From assembly GCA_937888735.1 (NCBI GenBank), contig CALASN010000014.1:1-24354 (forward strand): a stretch of DNA of 24,354 nucleotides, in the 5' to 3' direction. A model generated the notes under the pieces. The model did no database searches, had not been told where the DNA came from, and worked only from the letters and a program-made list of their open reading frames with translations. Of the stretch, positions 1 to 7,771 are shown piece after piece. Origin of the DNA: UBA5499 sp002426275. GTDB taxonomy: Bacteria > Bacillota > DTU084. Both the position numbers and the translations under genes were made by a program. Positions within the stretch are counted from its first letter, which is position 1. Every line of letters begins with the position of its first letter.

Positions 1-877
1 CTGCTTTTGTATCCAGGGGCTTGCGCACCACATTTTCAATTACAGGCGTTCTCCTGATCGCGGTCAACAGACTTTCCATATCTGGTTCCACGGCCATGAT
101 CACCATGGCCACTCTTCCGGTTTCGATATTGCGCCTCACAAGCGGCGTAAATTCCGGATCCGCCATGTCTTTGGTGACTCCCAGCACAGAAGCAGCATCG
201 TGGGCTATGGCCTGCCTCTGTCCAATATTGGCCAGCGTGGCGCTGGCATTGTCATCTTTGGGTTCGATGATCACAGCCAAGGCTCTCTCTGCCAGCAGCC
301 GGCGGATTTGTTCCCCTCCCACGTTAGAGATCACAATTCCCTCCACTTCCATATTGGCGCCGTTGAAACTGAGCTTTGCCGGGCGCACTGTGGCGATATC
401 GCCAACGCTGCGCCAATAAATGAACTTATCCATCAAAAGAGCGACCGCCACTCCCGCAGCGGCGCCCAGAAGCGCGCTCCAGCGAAAGGGCAGCAATGAA
501 ACCGCGCCGGTGAGCACAGCCACCGTCATGGCCAAATAATTACGCGCTTCGAAGATCCTGGCGATTCCTTCTATGTAAGCCGTTCCCCGCTTGACCAGTT
601 CCGTATCTTCCACTGCCATCAGGCTGTCCCGCTCCATGCTGCGGATATCCCGAAATTGTTGAGCCGCGATGGCAAGAAAAGTGGCCGCGTCGTATCTGCG
701 AGCCAAAAGCGCCGGGAGAGCAACCGCGCCGATAAAGGAGGCGATAACTCCCATCGACAAGTGAATGATGTAACCGTGAGGATAGCTGGGATATTGTCTG
801 TAATCAGAGCGCAGCATAATGAGCCTGGCAAAAGTGCCGGTCAAAATGCTGGCCAAGATATTTGGCAAAAGATTCAT
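1..877 (-). CDS. YIEGIA-family membrane protein, 3' end cut off by window edge
   Basis: About 292 codons are visible, starting at the ATG at 877 and running off the left edge in an open frame. The family signature YIEGIA occurs literally, in the segment AYIEGIARIFEARNYL near residue 103. The N-terminal half is hydrophobic, with segments near residues 1-20, 38-60 and 115-150, consistent with a multi-span membrane protein. A soluble part with a predicted alternating beta/alpha pattern follows. The family (Pfam YIEGIA) is found in spore-forming Firmicutes, and its biochemical role is not known to me. The ATG overlaps the spoIIP stop by four bases (ATGA), which implies translational coupling. Identification by the signature and by the spoIIP neighbour is firm; any function beyond a link to sporulation is inference. 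Confidence 0.85.
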   Translation of the reverse strand, partial: MNLLPNILASILTGTFARLIMLRSDYRQYPSYPHGYIIHLSMGVIASFIGAVALPALLARRYDAATFLAIAAQQFRDIRSMERDSLMAVEDTELVKRGTAYIEGIARIFEARNYLAMTVAVLTGAVSLLPFRWSALLGAAAGVAVALLMDKFIYWRSVGDIATVRPAKLSFNGANMEVEGIVISNVGGEQIRRLLAERALAVIIEPKDDNASATLANIGQRQAIAHDAASVLGVTKDMADPEFTPLVRRNIETGRVAMVIMAVEPDMESLLTAIRRTPVIENVVRKPLDTKA

Positions 878-1962
878 TTTTTCTTGTCGTCCGGAGGATC
901 CTTACGCGAAAAAAAGGCGCTGCTGAATTCCGTGCCGACATTTCTCACCCTGCTGACCGCTCTGCTCCAGCTGCCTGAACTCAGCCATAAATAGACCAAT
1001 CCGCCGACCGCGGCAATTGCCAGCAGCCAGAGAATGCTGCGCAGAGAGCCTCTGTTCTGACCGGCGCTCTGCCGGCGGGCCTGCTGAGGGGTGGCGCCGC
1101 CGCTTTGGCCGTAAACCGCGGCCGAGATAACAGCGGCCCACTCCTCAGCCGAGCGCTGCGCAGCCTGCAGGGAGTTTTCGTACGTGCCGAATTCCAAGAG
1201 AATCGTTCTGGGACCCAGATCCTGATTATAGCTGCCATGGGCGAAAAGAATGCCTTTAACCAGCCCCTTATGTCTGGCGTCGGCATTTGCTTTGATGATT
1301 TTAGCGAATTCCAAGTTGGCCGCTTGATTCTGGTTTTGCTTACCCACCACAATCATCACTTTGGCCGCCGGATCTCCCTTGATTTCAGTCCGGTAAGCTT
1401 CTAAAGGCACCGCATCCCGATGGATATCGATCATCGCAGCCGGACTTTCTTTCAACAACTCCAGGGCAGTTGAACGAGAACGTTTGTAAGCCAAACCATC
1501 GTGAGGGTTATGGTTATTCCGCGACCAAATGACTTTGAAGCCATTCTTCTCCAAAGCGTTTTTCAGGTCTTCGCCGACTTTATAAACGTCTCCCCACTGT
1601 TTGCTGGAAGTGCCGCTGGTGGGAACGTACGATTCGTCGCTGTGGGTGTGATAAATGACGATGGGATGAGCATCCGTTCCTCCGCTGTACCCGGACAAAT
1701 TGGAAGGGAAAACTGCCGCAGGCAGTTTCACTTCTTCAACAAGCGAGGCCTTCGCCTTGTCTGCGCTGATCGCTTCCAGGCGCCAGCGCTTATTGTTTTC
1801 GTCGATGAACTCATCGCCGACCGTGAGCAAATGTGCAGTCTGGTGGATGACTTTCCCGGCTTTGTCCACAATGCTCATGAAGCCTTCGGCTCGTTCTTCT
1901 TCGGCAAAAGCAGTCCCGGAGAACAAAAGCATTAAAGACAAAAGCAGAAGCCTAAGCTTCAT
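874..1962 (-). CDS. spoIIP: Stage II sporulation protein P (SpoIIP), engulfment peptidoglycan hydrolase
   Basis: SpoIIP is the amidase/endopeptidase of the DMP machine, which thins septal peptidoglycan during engulfment of the forespore. The 362-residue product starts with a signal-type segment (residues 1-20, ending GTAFA). The catalytic domain covers about residues 98-285, with candidate zinc or catalytic residues in IVIYHTHSDESY (H105, H107), IDIHRDA (H181) and ILLEFGTYEN (E257). A hydrophobic anchor at about residues 309-327 is followed by a basic tail. The ATG at 1962 was chosen because AGGAGG lies 8-9 bases upstream; a TTG at 1980 is in frame but sits on top of that ribosome binding site. 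The gene overlaps the upstream DUF1614-like gene by 11 bases and the downstream YIEGIA gene by 4, so the three form an operon. The C-terminal anchor differs from B. subtilis SpoIIP, which is anchored at the N terminus. Confidence 0.92.
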   Translation of the reverse strand: MKLRLLLLSLMLLFSGTAFAEEERAEGFMSIVDKAGKVIHQTAHLLTVGDEFIDENNKRWRLEAISADKAKASLVEEVKLPAAVFPSNLSGYSGGTDAHPIVIYHTHSDESYVPTSGTSSKQWGDVYKVGEDLKNALEKNGFKVIWSRNNHNPHDGLAYKRSRSTALELLKESPAAMIDIHRDAVPLEAYRTEIKGDPAAKVMIVVGKQNQNQAANLEFAKIIKANADARHKGLVKGILFAHGSYNQDLGPRTILLEFGTYENSLQAAQRSAEEWAAVISAAVYGQSGGATPQQARRQSAGQNRGSLRSILWLLAIAAVGGLVYLWLSSGSWSRAVSRVRNVGTEFSSAFFSRKDPPDDKKK

Positions 1963-2896
1963 CTTCTCGTTCCTCCTCAACGGACAAATTCACTCCGCCG
2001 CCCAAAGAAACTGATTTCTCAGCGGTCTCCTGCTCTCCCGCCTTCTCCAAAATGGCCTCCAGTAAGTCCCCATTGTCCGCGCACGCTTCCGCAGCCTCTT
2101 GCTGCGGCTCGAAATTCTCGTCTTGTTCCTGAAACAGCTGGCCTAAAAGATCTTCTCTGCGCTCCAGGGGAATATCTTCGGCGTCTGAGAATTCCTCAGC
2201 GAATTCCACCCGGCCGTCTTTCTCCTTTTCCCAGCTCATCTCCATATCCGGATCGTGCAGCCCCGCCGGCCGATCGGGACCGGTGCGAGGCCCTCCGGCC
2301 ATATGCTCCCTGGTCTCGCCCACAAGCTCTGCGATGATCACAGCCAGGAATCCGGCCAGCACGATATTGTCAAAAACGCCGCCTCCGCCCACAATTACCC
2401 TGCCGCTTTGGCCCGTGGCCAGGAGGTAGCCCAGATTACCGAAGTCCGTAAGCAGCAAACCCCAGGTTGCAGCCACAAATGAACCTCTGCGGCTGCGTCC
2501 GGCGATATACCCAACGATTCCGGCCACAATGCCGAAAATCAACATGGGATCTAAAAATGTATGACCTGGTTCGAAAGACACCAGATGAGTGATCCCCCAG
2601 ATAATGCCGCCTGTGATCAAAGTTCCCGCCAAAGCCCTGCCCCATTCCATCCTGGAGCCCGCCTTCTTGAGGATATAATACCCCAAGGCTATGGGCAAAA
2701 GGCCGCCGCCGACATTGAAACTGAAAAACACTCTCCCTCTGAGAATGGGAATGTTAATGAAACTTCCCACTAGCATGGCAACCAAAAAAAGCACGGCCCC
2801 CAGATCGGACAGTCGCAAATGGTCCAATACGCGGTGGGCAAGGCCGAAGAAAACCAACACGCTTGCCACAAAGAGCAAAATAACGCCAACGGGCAT
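1952..2896 (-). CDS. DUF1614-like polytopic membrane protein with acidic cytoplasmic tail
   Basis: The 314-residue protein has two parts. The first 200 or so residues contain about six hydrophobic segments with short loops, including GSFINIPI, FNVGGGLLPIALGYY and a glycine-rich GGGGVFDN stretch. I read these as the DUF1614 family (membrane proteins of unknown function), from memory of the pattern. The last 90 or so residues are soluble and strongly acidic, rich in Glu and Asp. The ATG at 2896 is preceded by GGAGGTGAG at ideal spacing; a TTG at 2965 in the same frame has no comparable site, so the shorter start is preferred. It is the first gene of the operon with spoIIP and the YIEGIA gene, which suggests a role in sporulation. 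No catalytic motif is evident. Confidence 0.75.
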   Translation of the reverse strand: MPVGVILLFVASVLVFFGLAHRVLDHLRLSDLGAVLFLVAMLVGSFINIPILRGRVFFSFNVGGGLLPIALGYYILKKAGSRMEWGRALAGTLITGGIIWGITHLVSFEPGHTFLDPMLIFGIVAGIVGYIAGRSRRGSFVAATWGLLLTDFGNLGYLLATGQSGRVIVGGGGVFDNIVLAGFLAVIIAELVGETREHMAGGPRTGPDRPAGLHDPDMEMSWEKEKDGRVEFAEEFSDAEDIPLERREDLLGQLFQEQDENFEPQQEAAEACADNGDLLEAILEKAGEQETAEKSVSLGGGVNLSVEEEREDEA

Positions 2897-2921
2897 AACT
2901 CTCACCTCCAGCTTTGCCTTT

Positions 2922-2949
2922 AGTTTATCCTCAAACTTACCCCTTATAC
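2922..2949 (-). promoter_or_regulatory. Possible sigma-E-like promoter for the spoIIP operon
   Basis: On the minus strand GTATAAG (2949-2943) and GATAAACT (2929-2922) are 13 bases apart. They partly match the sigma-E pattern (-35 KMATATT, -10 CATAYAMT; 4 of 7 and 6 of 8). A start about 8 bases downstream would leave a leader just long enough for the GGAGGTGAG site. The assignment is weak and rests partly on the sporulation role of the genes. Confidence 0.3.
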
Positions 2950-2965
2950 GTTTCTTTCGCCTCAA

Positions 2966-3142
2966 TTGGCATTGATCTCAATCCCGCTGGAGACTAGCCG
3001 CAAATGCCGGCTTACAGACGACCGTCATAATGGAGGCTCCACACAGTAAAACCTAGAAAACGAAGTCTGAGAAATCCGCCGGCAGACTTTCCTTTGCCGC
3101 TGTAAGGACCATTTAATGCCTTTCCAGATAACTGCCTTACGG
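2966..3142. other. Intergenic stretch without a recognisable gene
   Basis: Nothing here reads as a conserved protein in any frame and no convincing promoter or RNA structure is visible. It may hold the unrecognisable 5' part of the decayed ATPase gene that follows on the plus strand. Confidence 0.5.
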
Positions 3143-3578
3143 GGAACGCCTTATCTGGGCAACCTTCGCTATGCGGAGCGCCGCGGTCAACGAAAAATAC
3201 TACATCTCCGACCGCGGAATCCGGGAAGCGGTCTTCGGCGGCAATATGCGCGTCATCAACCTCATTCGGAAAACATCGTCTACATGGAGTCGCTGCGCAG
3301 GGGGTACTCCGGTGGAGCGAAGAAGGCGATTTCGTCTGCGAGATGAGCAGTGAAAAGCTGTACGTTCACGTTATCTGCTCGCCTCAGAGGAAACCGTCAA
3401 GCGCCAGTTCGGCTGTGACGGTTTCCGCGGCAACTTCCCCCAATAAGTGATTTCGCTCGACGAGTTCGACATGAGCTATAAGGGAATCACACATAGGAAC
3501 ATTCGAAATTCTCTCGCCGCTTCCGAACACTTCTTGACCGACTTCCGTAGCGAACTTTCATCCCCCAGTTGCGCATAA
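3143..3578 (+). pseudogene. Degraded DUF4143-type AAA ATPase, C-terminal remnant
   Basis: Three plus-strand frames must be joined to follow the protein. The order is NEKYYISDRGIREAVFGGN (frame of 3171), ENIVYMESLRRGY (frame of 3116), DFVCEMSSEKLYVHV (frame of 3325), then YLLASEETVKRQFG and VISLDEFDMSYKGITHRNIR (frame of 3372). A TAA at 3444-3446 interrupts the last part. The fragments occur in the order expected for the C-terminal DUF4143 domain of the ATPases often annotated 'AAA family ATPase' (KYYxxDxGIR, ENxVYxELxRRGY, DFVxE, YLLASEExxxREF, SxDEFDMSxxGIxHxNI). Three frame changes and one stop show it is dead. The N-terminal P-loop ATPase part is not visible. The last frame ends at TAA 3576-3578, just before the terminator. 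These ATPases are often accessory genes, so this is likely a lost island gene. Confidence 0.8.
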
Positions 3579-3626
3579 AAAAAGCTACCGGCGCCGACAA
3601 TAATTCATCGGCGCCGGTAGCTTTTT
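3577..3626. terminator. Strong bidirectional intrinsic terminator
   Basis: A perfect inverted repeat AAGCTACCGGCGCCGA / TCGGCGCCGGTAGCTT closes a 10-base loop (3598-3607). It is flanked by an A run on the left (3577-3583) and T5 on the right, so it would work in both directions. It lies 22 bases past the stop of the minus-strand Na/Pi cotransporter gene, its most likely client, and also ends the plus-strand pseudogene. Confidence 0.92.
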
Positions 3627-3647
3627 GTGATCAAGAGACTGTTTTGT

Positions 3648-5303
3648 TTAATTGATGCTGATTTCCAGTGGCAGGCTGAGCATTTCGCTTTTCTCCACCA
3701 CCCCGGCAATGTTGGTGGCGTGATCCGCAATGCGCTCCAAATTATTGAGCACTTCCACAAGGATGATCCCTACCTGGGGCTGGCAATCGCCGCGGCAGAG
3801 CCTGTCCAGATGATTGCGGCGTAGAGACCTCTGCAATTGGCCTATTGCATCTTCCTCCCGCCAGATTTCTTCCGCCGCTAGCCCGTCAGAAGCAGCCAAA
3901 GCTTGTACTGCTCGCGCGAAGATCTCCAAAATCCGCTGGAAATAATCTTCCAGCTCCGCTTTGGCAGCTTCGGAGATGTCAAGCCCTTTTTCTTTCCGCT
4001 CTTGCGCGTAATGAGAGATCTTATCGGCGTGATCGCCGATCCGTTCAATATCTCCGGTCACGTGCATCAAGCCCGCCAATAAAGTGGAATGGTATTCGGA
4101 CAGCGTATTTTGCGAAAGGATCATGGACAGATAAAGCGTGATCTCCCGCTGCAGTTCATCCACCTCGGATTCTAATTTATCAATTTCCCGGCGAAGATTC
4201 TCGCCCGTGAAAAAAAAGCTTTGGCTTTTCAAGATCATCTCTCTGGCTAAGCCGGAAGCGCGGATGATCTCCTTTTTGGCTAACTCAAGCGCCACCGCAG
4301 GATTGCCCAACACGCGGCGATCCAGGTACCTAGGTCCGCTTTGGCTTTCAGCATCTTCCCCGGGGAAAATTTTGGTCGCGATGGTAACCAAAACGCTGGC
4401 CAGGGGAAGCCAGATGAGGGTATTGAGCAAGTTGAACATAGTATGTGAATTTGCCAGCAAGCGATTAAGATCCGTGCTGCCCATGAGGTTTTGCGTGACG
4501 AAAATAGTGAGCTCCTTGAAAATAGGCAGAATTAGTAGAAAGGTGATTACGCCGAAGACATTGAACAGGACGTGGGCTAAAGCCGTGCGTCTGGCTGTGA
4601 GGTTAGTGCCGATGCTGGCCAAGACTGCCGTAATGCAGGTGCCAATATTAACTCCGAAGAGGATAAACAAGGCCGCGTCATAGCCAATCAGTCCCTGCGA
4701 AGCTACAGCCATGAGAATGCCAACTGCGGCGGAACCGCTTTGGATGATCATGGTCGTCAAAAGGCCGACCAACACTCCTAACAAGGGATTGCCGCCAAAG
4801 CTTGTCATCCAGTGCACAAACACGGGCGAACTGCGCAAAGGCGCGGCAGCGGTGGTGAGAACCTGCATTCCTAAAAAGAGAATGCCAAACCCCAAAACGA
4901 TTTCCCCCAGGTATTTCCAGGTCTCCCTTTTGGAGAAAAAAAAGAAAAAAAAGCCCACGCCAATGGCAGGTAAGGCATATTCGGCCAAATCAAAAGCAAG
5001 CAGCTGCGCTGTGACAGCGGTGCCAATGTTGGCCCCCATGATCACGCCAACCGCCTGCTTTAGAGTCAGCAATCCCGCGTTGGCGAAGCTCACCAGCATC
5101 ACAGTGGTTGCGCTGCTGCTCTGCATGATCGCGCTAACTGCCGTCCCTACCAAAACGCCTTTCAGAGGGCTGCTGGTTAGGGCGGCCAGAATCTTGCGCG
5201 TTCTGTCGCCTGCGGCTTTCCGCAAGCCGTCGCTCATCAGCTGCATGCCGCAAAGAAAAAGGCCCAGCCCCCCGAAGAAGCCAAAGATTATTTCCTTCCA
5301 CAT
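3648..5303 (-). CDS. Na/Pi cotransporter family protein with C-terminal PhoU-like domain
   Basis: The 551-residue protein has the two inverted repeats of the Na/Pi-cotransporter (NptA/PF02690) family. The first carries QSSSATT (61-67) and GANIGT (90-95); the second carries QSGSAAV (188-194) and GVNIGT (about 214). Eight or more hydrophobic segments cover the first 320 or so residues. The remaining 220 form a helical PhoU-like domain with repeated helices around EVDELQREI and ERIADHATN. Family members are thought to move phosphate with sodium, while the PhoU part suggests control by phosphate status. Substrate and direction are not shown here. I prefer the ATG at 5303 (MWKEIIFGFFGGLG): the upstream in-frame extension is not hydrophobic, and AAAGGAG lies 13-14 bases upstream, a rather long spacing. 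A poly-Phe run at 118-123 comes from two A8 tracts (plus strand, about 4936-4953) that could allow slippage. Confidence 0.88.
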   Translation of the reverse strand: MWKEIIFGFFGGLGLFLCGMQLMSDGLRKAAGDRTRKILAALTSSPLKGVLVGTAVSAIMQSSSATTVMLVSFANAGLLTLKQAVGVIMGANIGTAVTAQLLAFDLAEYALPAIGVGFFFFFFSKRETWKYLGEIVLGFGILFLGMQVLTTAAAPLRSSPVFVHWMTSFGGNPLLGVLVGLLTTMIIQSGSAAVGILMAVASQGLIGYDAALFILFGVNIGTCITAVLASIGTNLTARRTALAHVLFNVFGVITFLLILPIFKELTIFVTQNLMGSTDLNRLLANSHTMFNLLNTLIWLPLASVLVTIATKIFPGEDAESQSGPRYLDRRVLGNPAVALELAKKEIIRASGLAREMILKSQSFFFTGENLRREIDKLESEVDELQREITLYLSMILSQNTLSEYHSTLLAGLMHVTGDIERIGDHADKISHYAQERKEKGLDISEAAKAELEDYFQRILEIFARAVQALAASDGLAAEEIWREEDAIGQLQRSLRRNHLDRLCRGDCQPQVGIILVEVLNNLERIADHATNIAGVVEKSEMLSLPLEISIN

Positions 5304-5470
5304 GAAGGTCTCGATCACTCCTTTAATGAGATGAAGACACACATTTAAAATTCGACCACGGGTATGAAATACCTGCAAGCAAATGTTAGCTTTTGGTTAC
5401 AAACCGCCAGCTCAGAGCCTAGTTTTTATTACGACAGAAATATCAAAAGTTTCTGTTTTCTATTGCCGAC

Positions 5471-5489
5471 AAAAGGACGCAGCGCGCCC
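5471..5489 (-). terminator. Short terminator-like hairpin after the corrinoid gene
   Basis: Directly after the TAA of the corrinoid protein gene the minus strand reads GGGCG-CGCTG-CGTCC-TTTT. This is a five-pair stem (one G-U) with a short T run. It is small, so termination may be partial. A second, AT-rich inverted repeat (ACAGAAA / TTTCTGT) lies near 5431-5453. Confidence 0.4.
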
Positions 5490-6125
5490 TTAAATGCCCA
5501 TTAGCTCCTTGCCCTTAATGACCGCCGAGGCCGCATCCGCGGAATACCCGTCCGCACCGATTTTGTCAGCATAATCTTGAGTTACAGGCGCGCCGCCAAC
5601 CAAGACGCGCACCTGCCGGCGGATTCCAGCCTGCTCTAAAGCGGAAATGGTATTCTTCATTTGGGGCATCGTAGTGGTTAAAAGCGCGGAAAGGCCCAGC
5701 AGCTGCGCCCCATGCTCCTGAACCGCCGCCATAAATTTATCCGGGCTCACATCCACGCCCAAGTCCACAACCTGGAATCCCGCACCCTCAAACATCATTC
5801 CCACTAAGTTTTTGCCGATGTCGTGCAAATCGCCTTTCACCGTTCCGATTATTATAGTTCCCACAGGCTGAATCTTGTGCGCCGCAAGCGCGGGCCGCAG
5901 CACATCCAGCCCGCTGTGCATAGCGCGGGCCGCAAGCAGGACCTCGGGGATGTAGATTTCGTTTTTGCGGAAGCGTTCTCCCACCACGGACATCCCTGAA
6001 ATCAGCGCTTCATTGATGAGCCTGCCTGGATCCGCTCCCTCGGCTAAAGCGGCTGTGAGAAAGTCTTTCACCTCGGCTCCTCTGCCGGCAATTATCGCCT
6101 GAGAAATCGCATCGAAATCAACCAC
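5490..6125 (-). CDS. Methyltransferase corrinoid protein (MtbC/MtaC-type B12-binding)
   Basis: The 211-residue protein has the two-domain build of methyltransferase corrinoid proteins. A helical cap (about 1-85) contains INEALISGMSVVGERF, and a Rossmann-type B12-binding domain (about 88-211) follows. The cobalt-ligand signature DxHxxG is intact (D99, H101, G104 in GDLHDIGKN), as are the S146-x-L148 and VLVGGAP (GG 177-178) elements. Such proteins carry a methyl group on cobalamin between a substrate methyltransferase and a tetrahydrofolate or coenzyme M methyltransferase. It starts with GTG at 6125, overlaps the end of folD by 8 bases and has AGGGAGGG about 7 bases upstream, so it is translated from the same message. 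No substrate methyltransferase (MttB or MtaB type) or reactivating ATPase lies nearby, so the methyl donor is unknown. Confidence 0.9.
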   Translation of the reverse strand: MVDFDAISQAIIAGRGAEVKDFLTAALAEGADPGRLINEALISGMSVVGERFRKNEIYIPEVLLAARAMHSGLDVLRPALAAHKIQPVGTIIIGTVKGDLHDIGKNLVGMMFEGAGFQVVDLGVDVSPDKFMAAVQEHGAQLLGLSALLTTTMPQMKNTISALEQAGIRRQVRVLVGGAPVTQDYADKIGADGYSADAASAVIKGKELMGI

Positions 6126-6963
6126 AATGGGCCCTCCCTGCCGCGCGGACAGTATTCGCCAAAAGCATGGTAACTGTCATGGGGCCCACGCCGCCCGGCA
6201 CCGGGGTAATGGCGGCTGCCACCTCTTTTACCTCCGCAAAGTCCACATCACCGGACAGGCCGCTTTCCGTGCGGTTCATTCCCACATCGATGACCACGGC
6301 GCCAGGTTTCACCATCTGCCTGGTCACCAATTTTGCCTTGCCGACTGCCACGACCAAAATATCCGCGCGCCTTGTCACTTCCGCCAGCTCGCGGGTCTGA
6401 GAATGACAGACTGTGACCGTGGCGTTTTCCGCCAAAAGCAGCGCCGCCATAGGCTTGCCTACATTATTGCTCCTGCCCACAACCACGGCTTCCCGGCCTG
6501 AAATGGGAATCCCGTAGCGGTGGAGAAGCTCCATAATTCCATACGGAGTACAGGAACGGAACCCATCCTGGCCAATCAAGAGTCTCCCCAGGCTGATGGG
6601 ATGGAATCCGTCCACATCCTTTGCCGGAGAAATGGCGTCGATGACTTTTTGCTGGGCAATGCCGCCCGGCAGGGGAAGTTGGACTAAAATCCCATGGACG
6701 AGCGGATCGTTATTTAATCTTTCAATCAAGCCCAAAAGTTCCGCCTCTGTGGTTTCCTTTGGCAGCCGAATGGTGTTGGATTTGATCCCTACTTGCCGGC
6801 AGCCTCGTTCTTTATTGCGCACATAGATCTGGCTTGCGGGATCGTCGCCAACCAAGATCACTGTAAGAGCCGGCTCTACGCCTTGAGCTTTCAATGCCGC
6901 CGTTTCCGCTTCCAGTTCCTGCCGGATCTGCCTTGCCGTTTCCTTGCCGTCTAGAATTTGCAT
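6118..6963 (-). CDS. folD: Bifunctional methylene-THF dehydrogenase / methenyl-THF cyclohydrolase (FolD)
   Basis: FolD interconverts formyl-, methenyl- and methylene-tetrahydrofolate in the cytoplasm using NAD(P). The 281-residue length is typical. The N-terminal catalytic domain has the Y47-x3-K51 pair (YVRNKERG), the substrate loop VQLPLPGG and the DVDGFHP motif. The dinucleotide domain has VVGRSNNVGKP, and near the C terminus PVPGGVGPMT is intact. The ATG at 6963 directly follows the stop of the AcsE-like gene (TGAATG), with AGGAGGAAA inside that gene as the ribosome binding site. The gene sits between the methyltransferase and the corrinoid protein, so here it probably serves one-carbon catabolism or acetogenesis-type flux as well as biosynthesis. 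Confidence 0.96.
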   Translation of the reverse strand: MQILDGKETARQIRQELEAETAALKAQGVEPALTVILVGDDPASQIYVRNKERGCRQVGIKSNTIRLPKETTEAELLGLIERLNNDPLVHGILVQLPLPGGIAQQKVIDAISPAKDVDGFHPISLGRLLIGQDGFRSCTPYGIMELLHRYGIPISGREAVVVGRSNNVGKPMAALLLAENATVTVCHSQTRELAEVTRRADILVVAVGKAKLVTRQMVKPGAVVIDVGMNRTESGLSGDVDFAEVKEVAAAITPVPGGVGPMTVTMLLANTVRAAGRAHCG

Positions 6964-7758
6964 TCACTTTTCCTCCTGTTCCCGAATCATGGTCAAATAG
7001 CCCAGGCAAAACTCATCTTCGCCCAACAGCGCCGCCACAGCCGCCAGCGTCCGGCGCATTTGCGGCTCCGTGGGATCTAAAATGGCGCTGTCCAGCCCCC
7101 TTGCCGCCGCCAAGGAGAGAAAAGTCCGATTCAGCAGCTTGCGCTGGGGCAGGCCAAAGGAGACATTGCTGAGCCCGCAGATGACGTGCGCCCGGGGAAA
7201 GGCCTGCTTTAAAGCGGTGATGGTCTCCAAAGCCACCTCCCCGGCCTTGCCCTCTGTCGCCACGGGCCTCAGGAGCGGATCAAAAAAAAGGCGTTCCTCC
7301 GCGATGCCAAAAGAGAGCAGCTTTTCCCCTAATCTGCGTCCTGCCTCAAAACGGGCTGAAGCGTCCGCGCCTATGCCGTCATCATCCATGCAAAGGGCAA
7401 TAACGCTGGCGTCGGAGTCTCGGACCAAAGGCAAAACCTGCTGAAAACGCTCCAGCTCGCCGCTGATGGAATTCAGCAACGCCTTTCCTTTATGTACTTG
7501 CAAAGCCCTCTCCAGGGCAACGGGATTGGGGCTGTCCAGGCAGAGCGGCAAAGACACTTCCTCCTGAATGATCTGTACAAGCCAGGGCAGGAGCTCTTCT
7601 TCCTCCTCTAAAAAAGTGCCGCAATTGACATCTATGAAAGCCGCGCCGCAGTCCGCTTGCCTGCGGGCGGCTTTGCAGATCGCTTTTTTGTCCCGGCAGG
7701 ACACAGCCTGGGCCATGGACTGCCGGCTGGTATTGATCAACTCTCCCACTATTATCAA
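6964..7758 (-). CDS. acsE: Methyltetrahydrofolate:corrinoid methyltransferase (AcsE-like)
   Basis: The 264-residue protein is a pterin-binding TIM barrel. It begins IIVGELINTSR and carries FIDVNCG, CLDSPNP, NSISGE, FFDPLLRPV and GLSNVSFGLPQRKLLN. The residues reported as important in the Moorella AcsE enzyme (D75, N96, D160, N199) fall at D75, N96, D160 and N198 here. That argues for an AcsE-type enzyme and against dihydropteroate synthase. It would move a methyl group between N5 of methyl-THF and a cob(I)amide protein. The natural partner of AcsE is the iron-sulfur corrinoid protein, but the one encoded nearby is an MtbC-type corrinoid protein. A TTG start at 7758 has GGGGGAG six bases upstream and lies 13 bases after the fhs stop. 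The gene symbol is by similarity; an MT2-type methyltransferase of demethylation systems is the main alternative. Confidence 0.88.
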   Translation of the reverse strand: MIIVGELINTSRQSMAQAVSCRDKKAICKAARRQADCGAAFIDVNCGTFLEEEEELLPWLVQIIQEEVSLPLCLDSPNPVALERALQVHKGKALLNSISGELERFQQVLPLVRDSDASVIALCMDDDGIGADASARFEAGRRLGEKLLSFGIAEERLFFDPLLRPVATEGKAGEVALETITALKQAFPRAHVICGLSNVSFGLPQRKLLNRTFLSLAAARGLDSAILDPTEPQMRRTLAAVAALLGEDEFCLGYLTMIREQEEK

Positions 7759-7771
7759 TGCTGTCTCCCCC

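Noticed and set aside
4138..5334. Long plus-strand frames of 181 and 207 codons inside the Na/Pi cotransporter gene.
   Set aside because: They are antisense to a well-recognised family and show no conserved motifs or ribosome binding sites.
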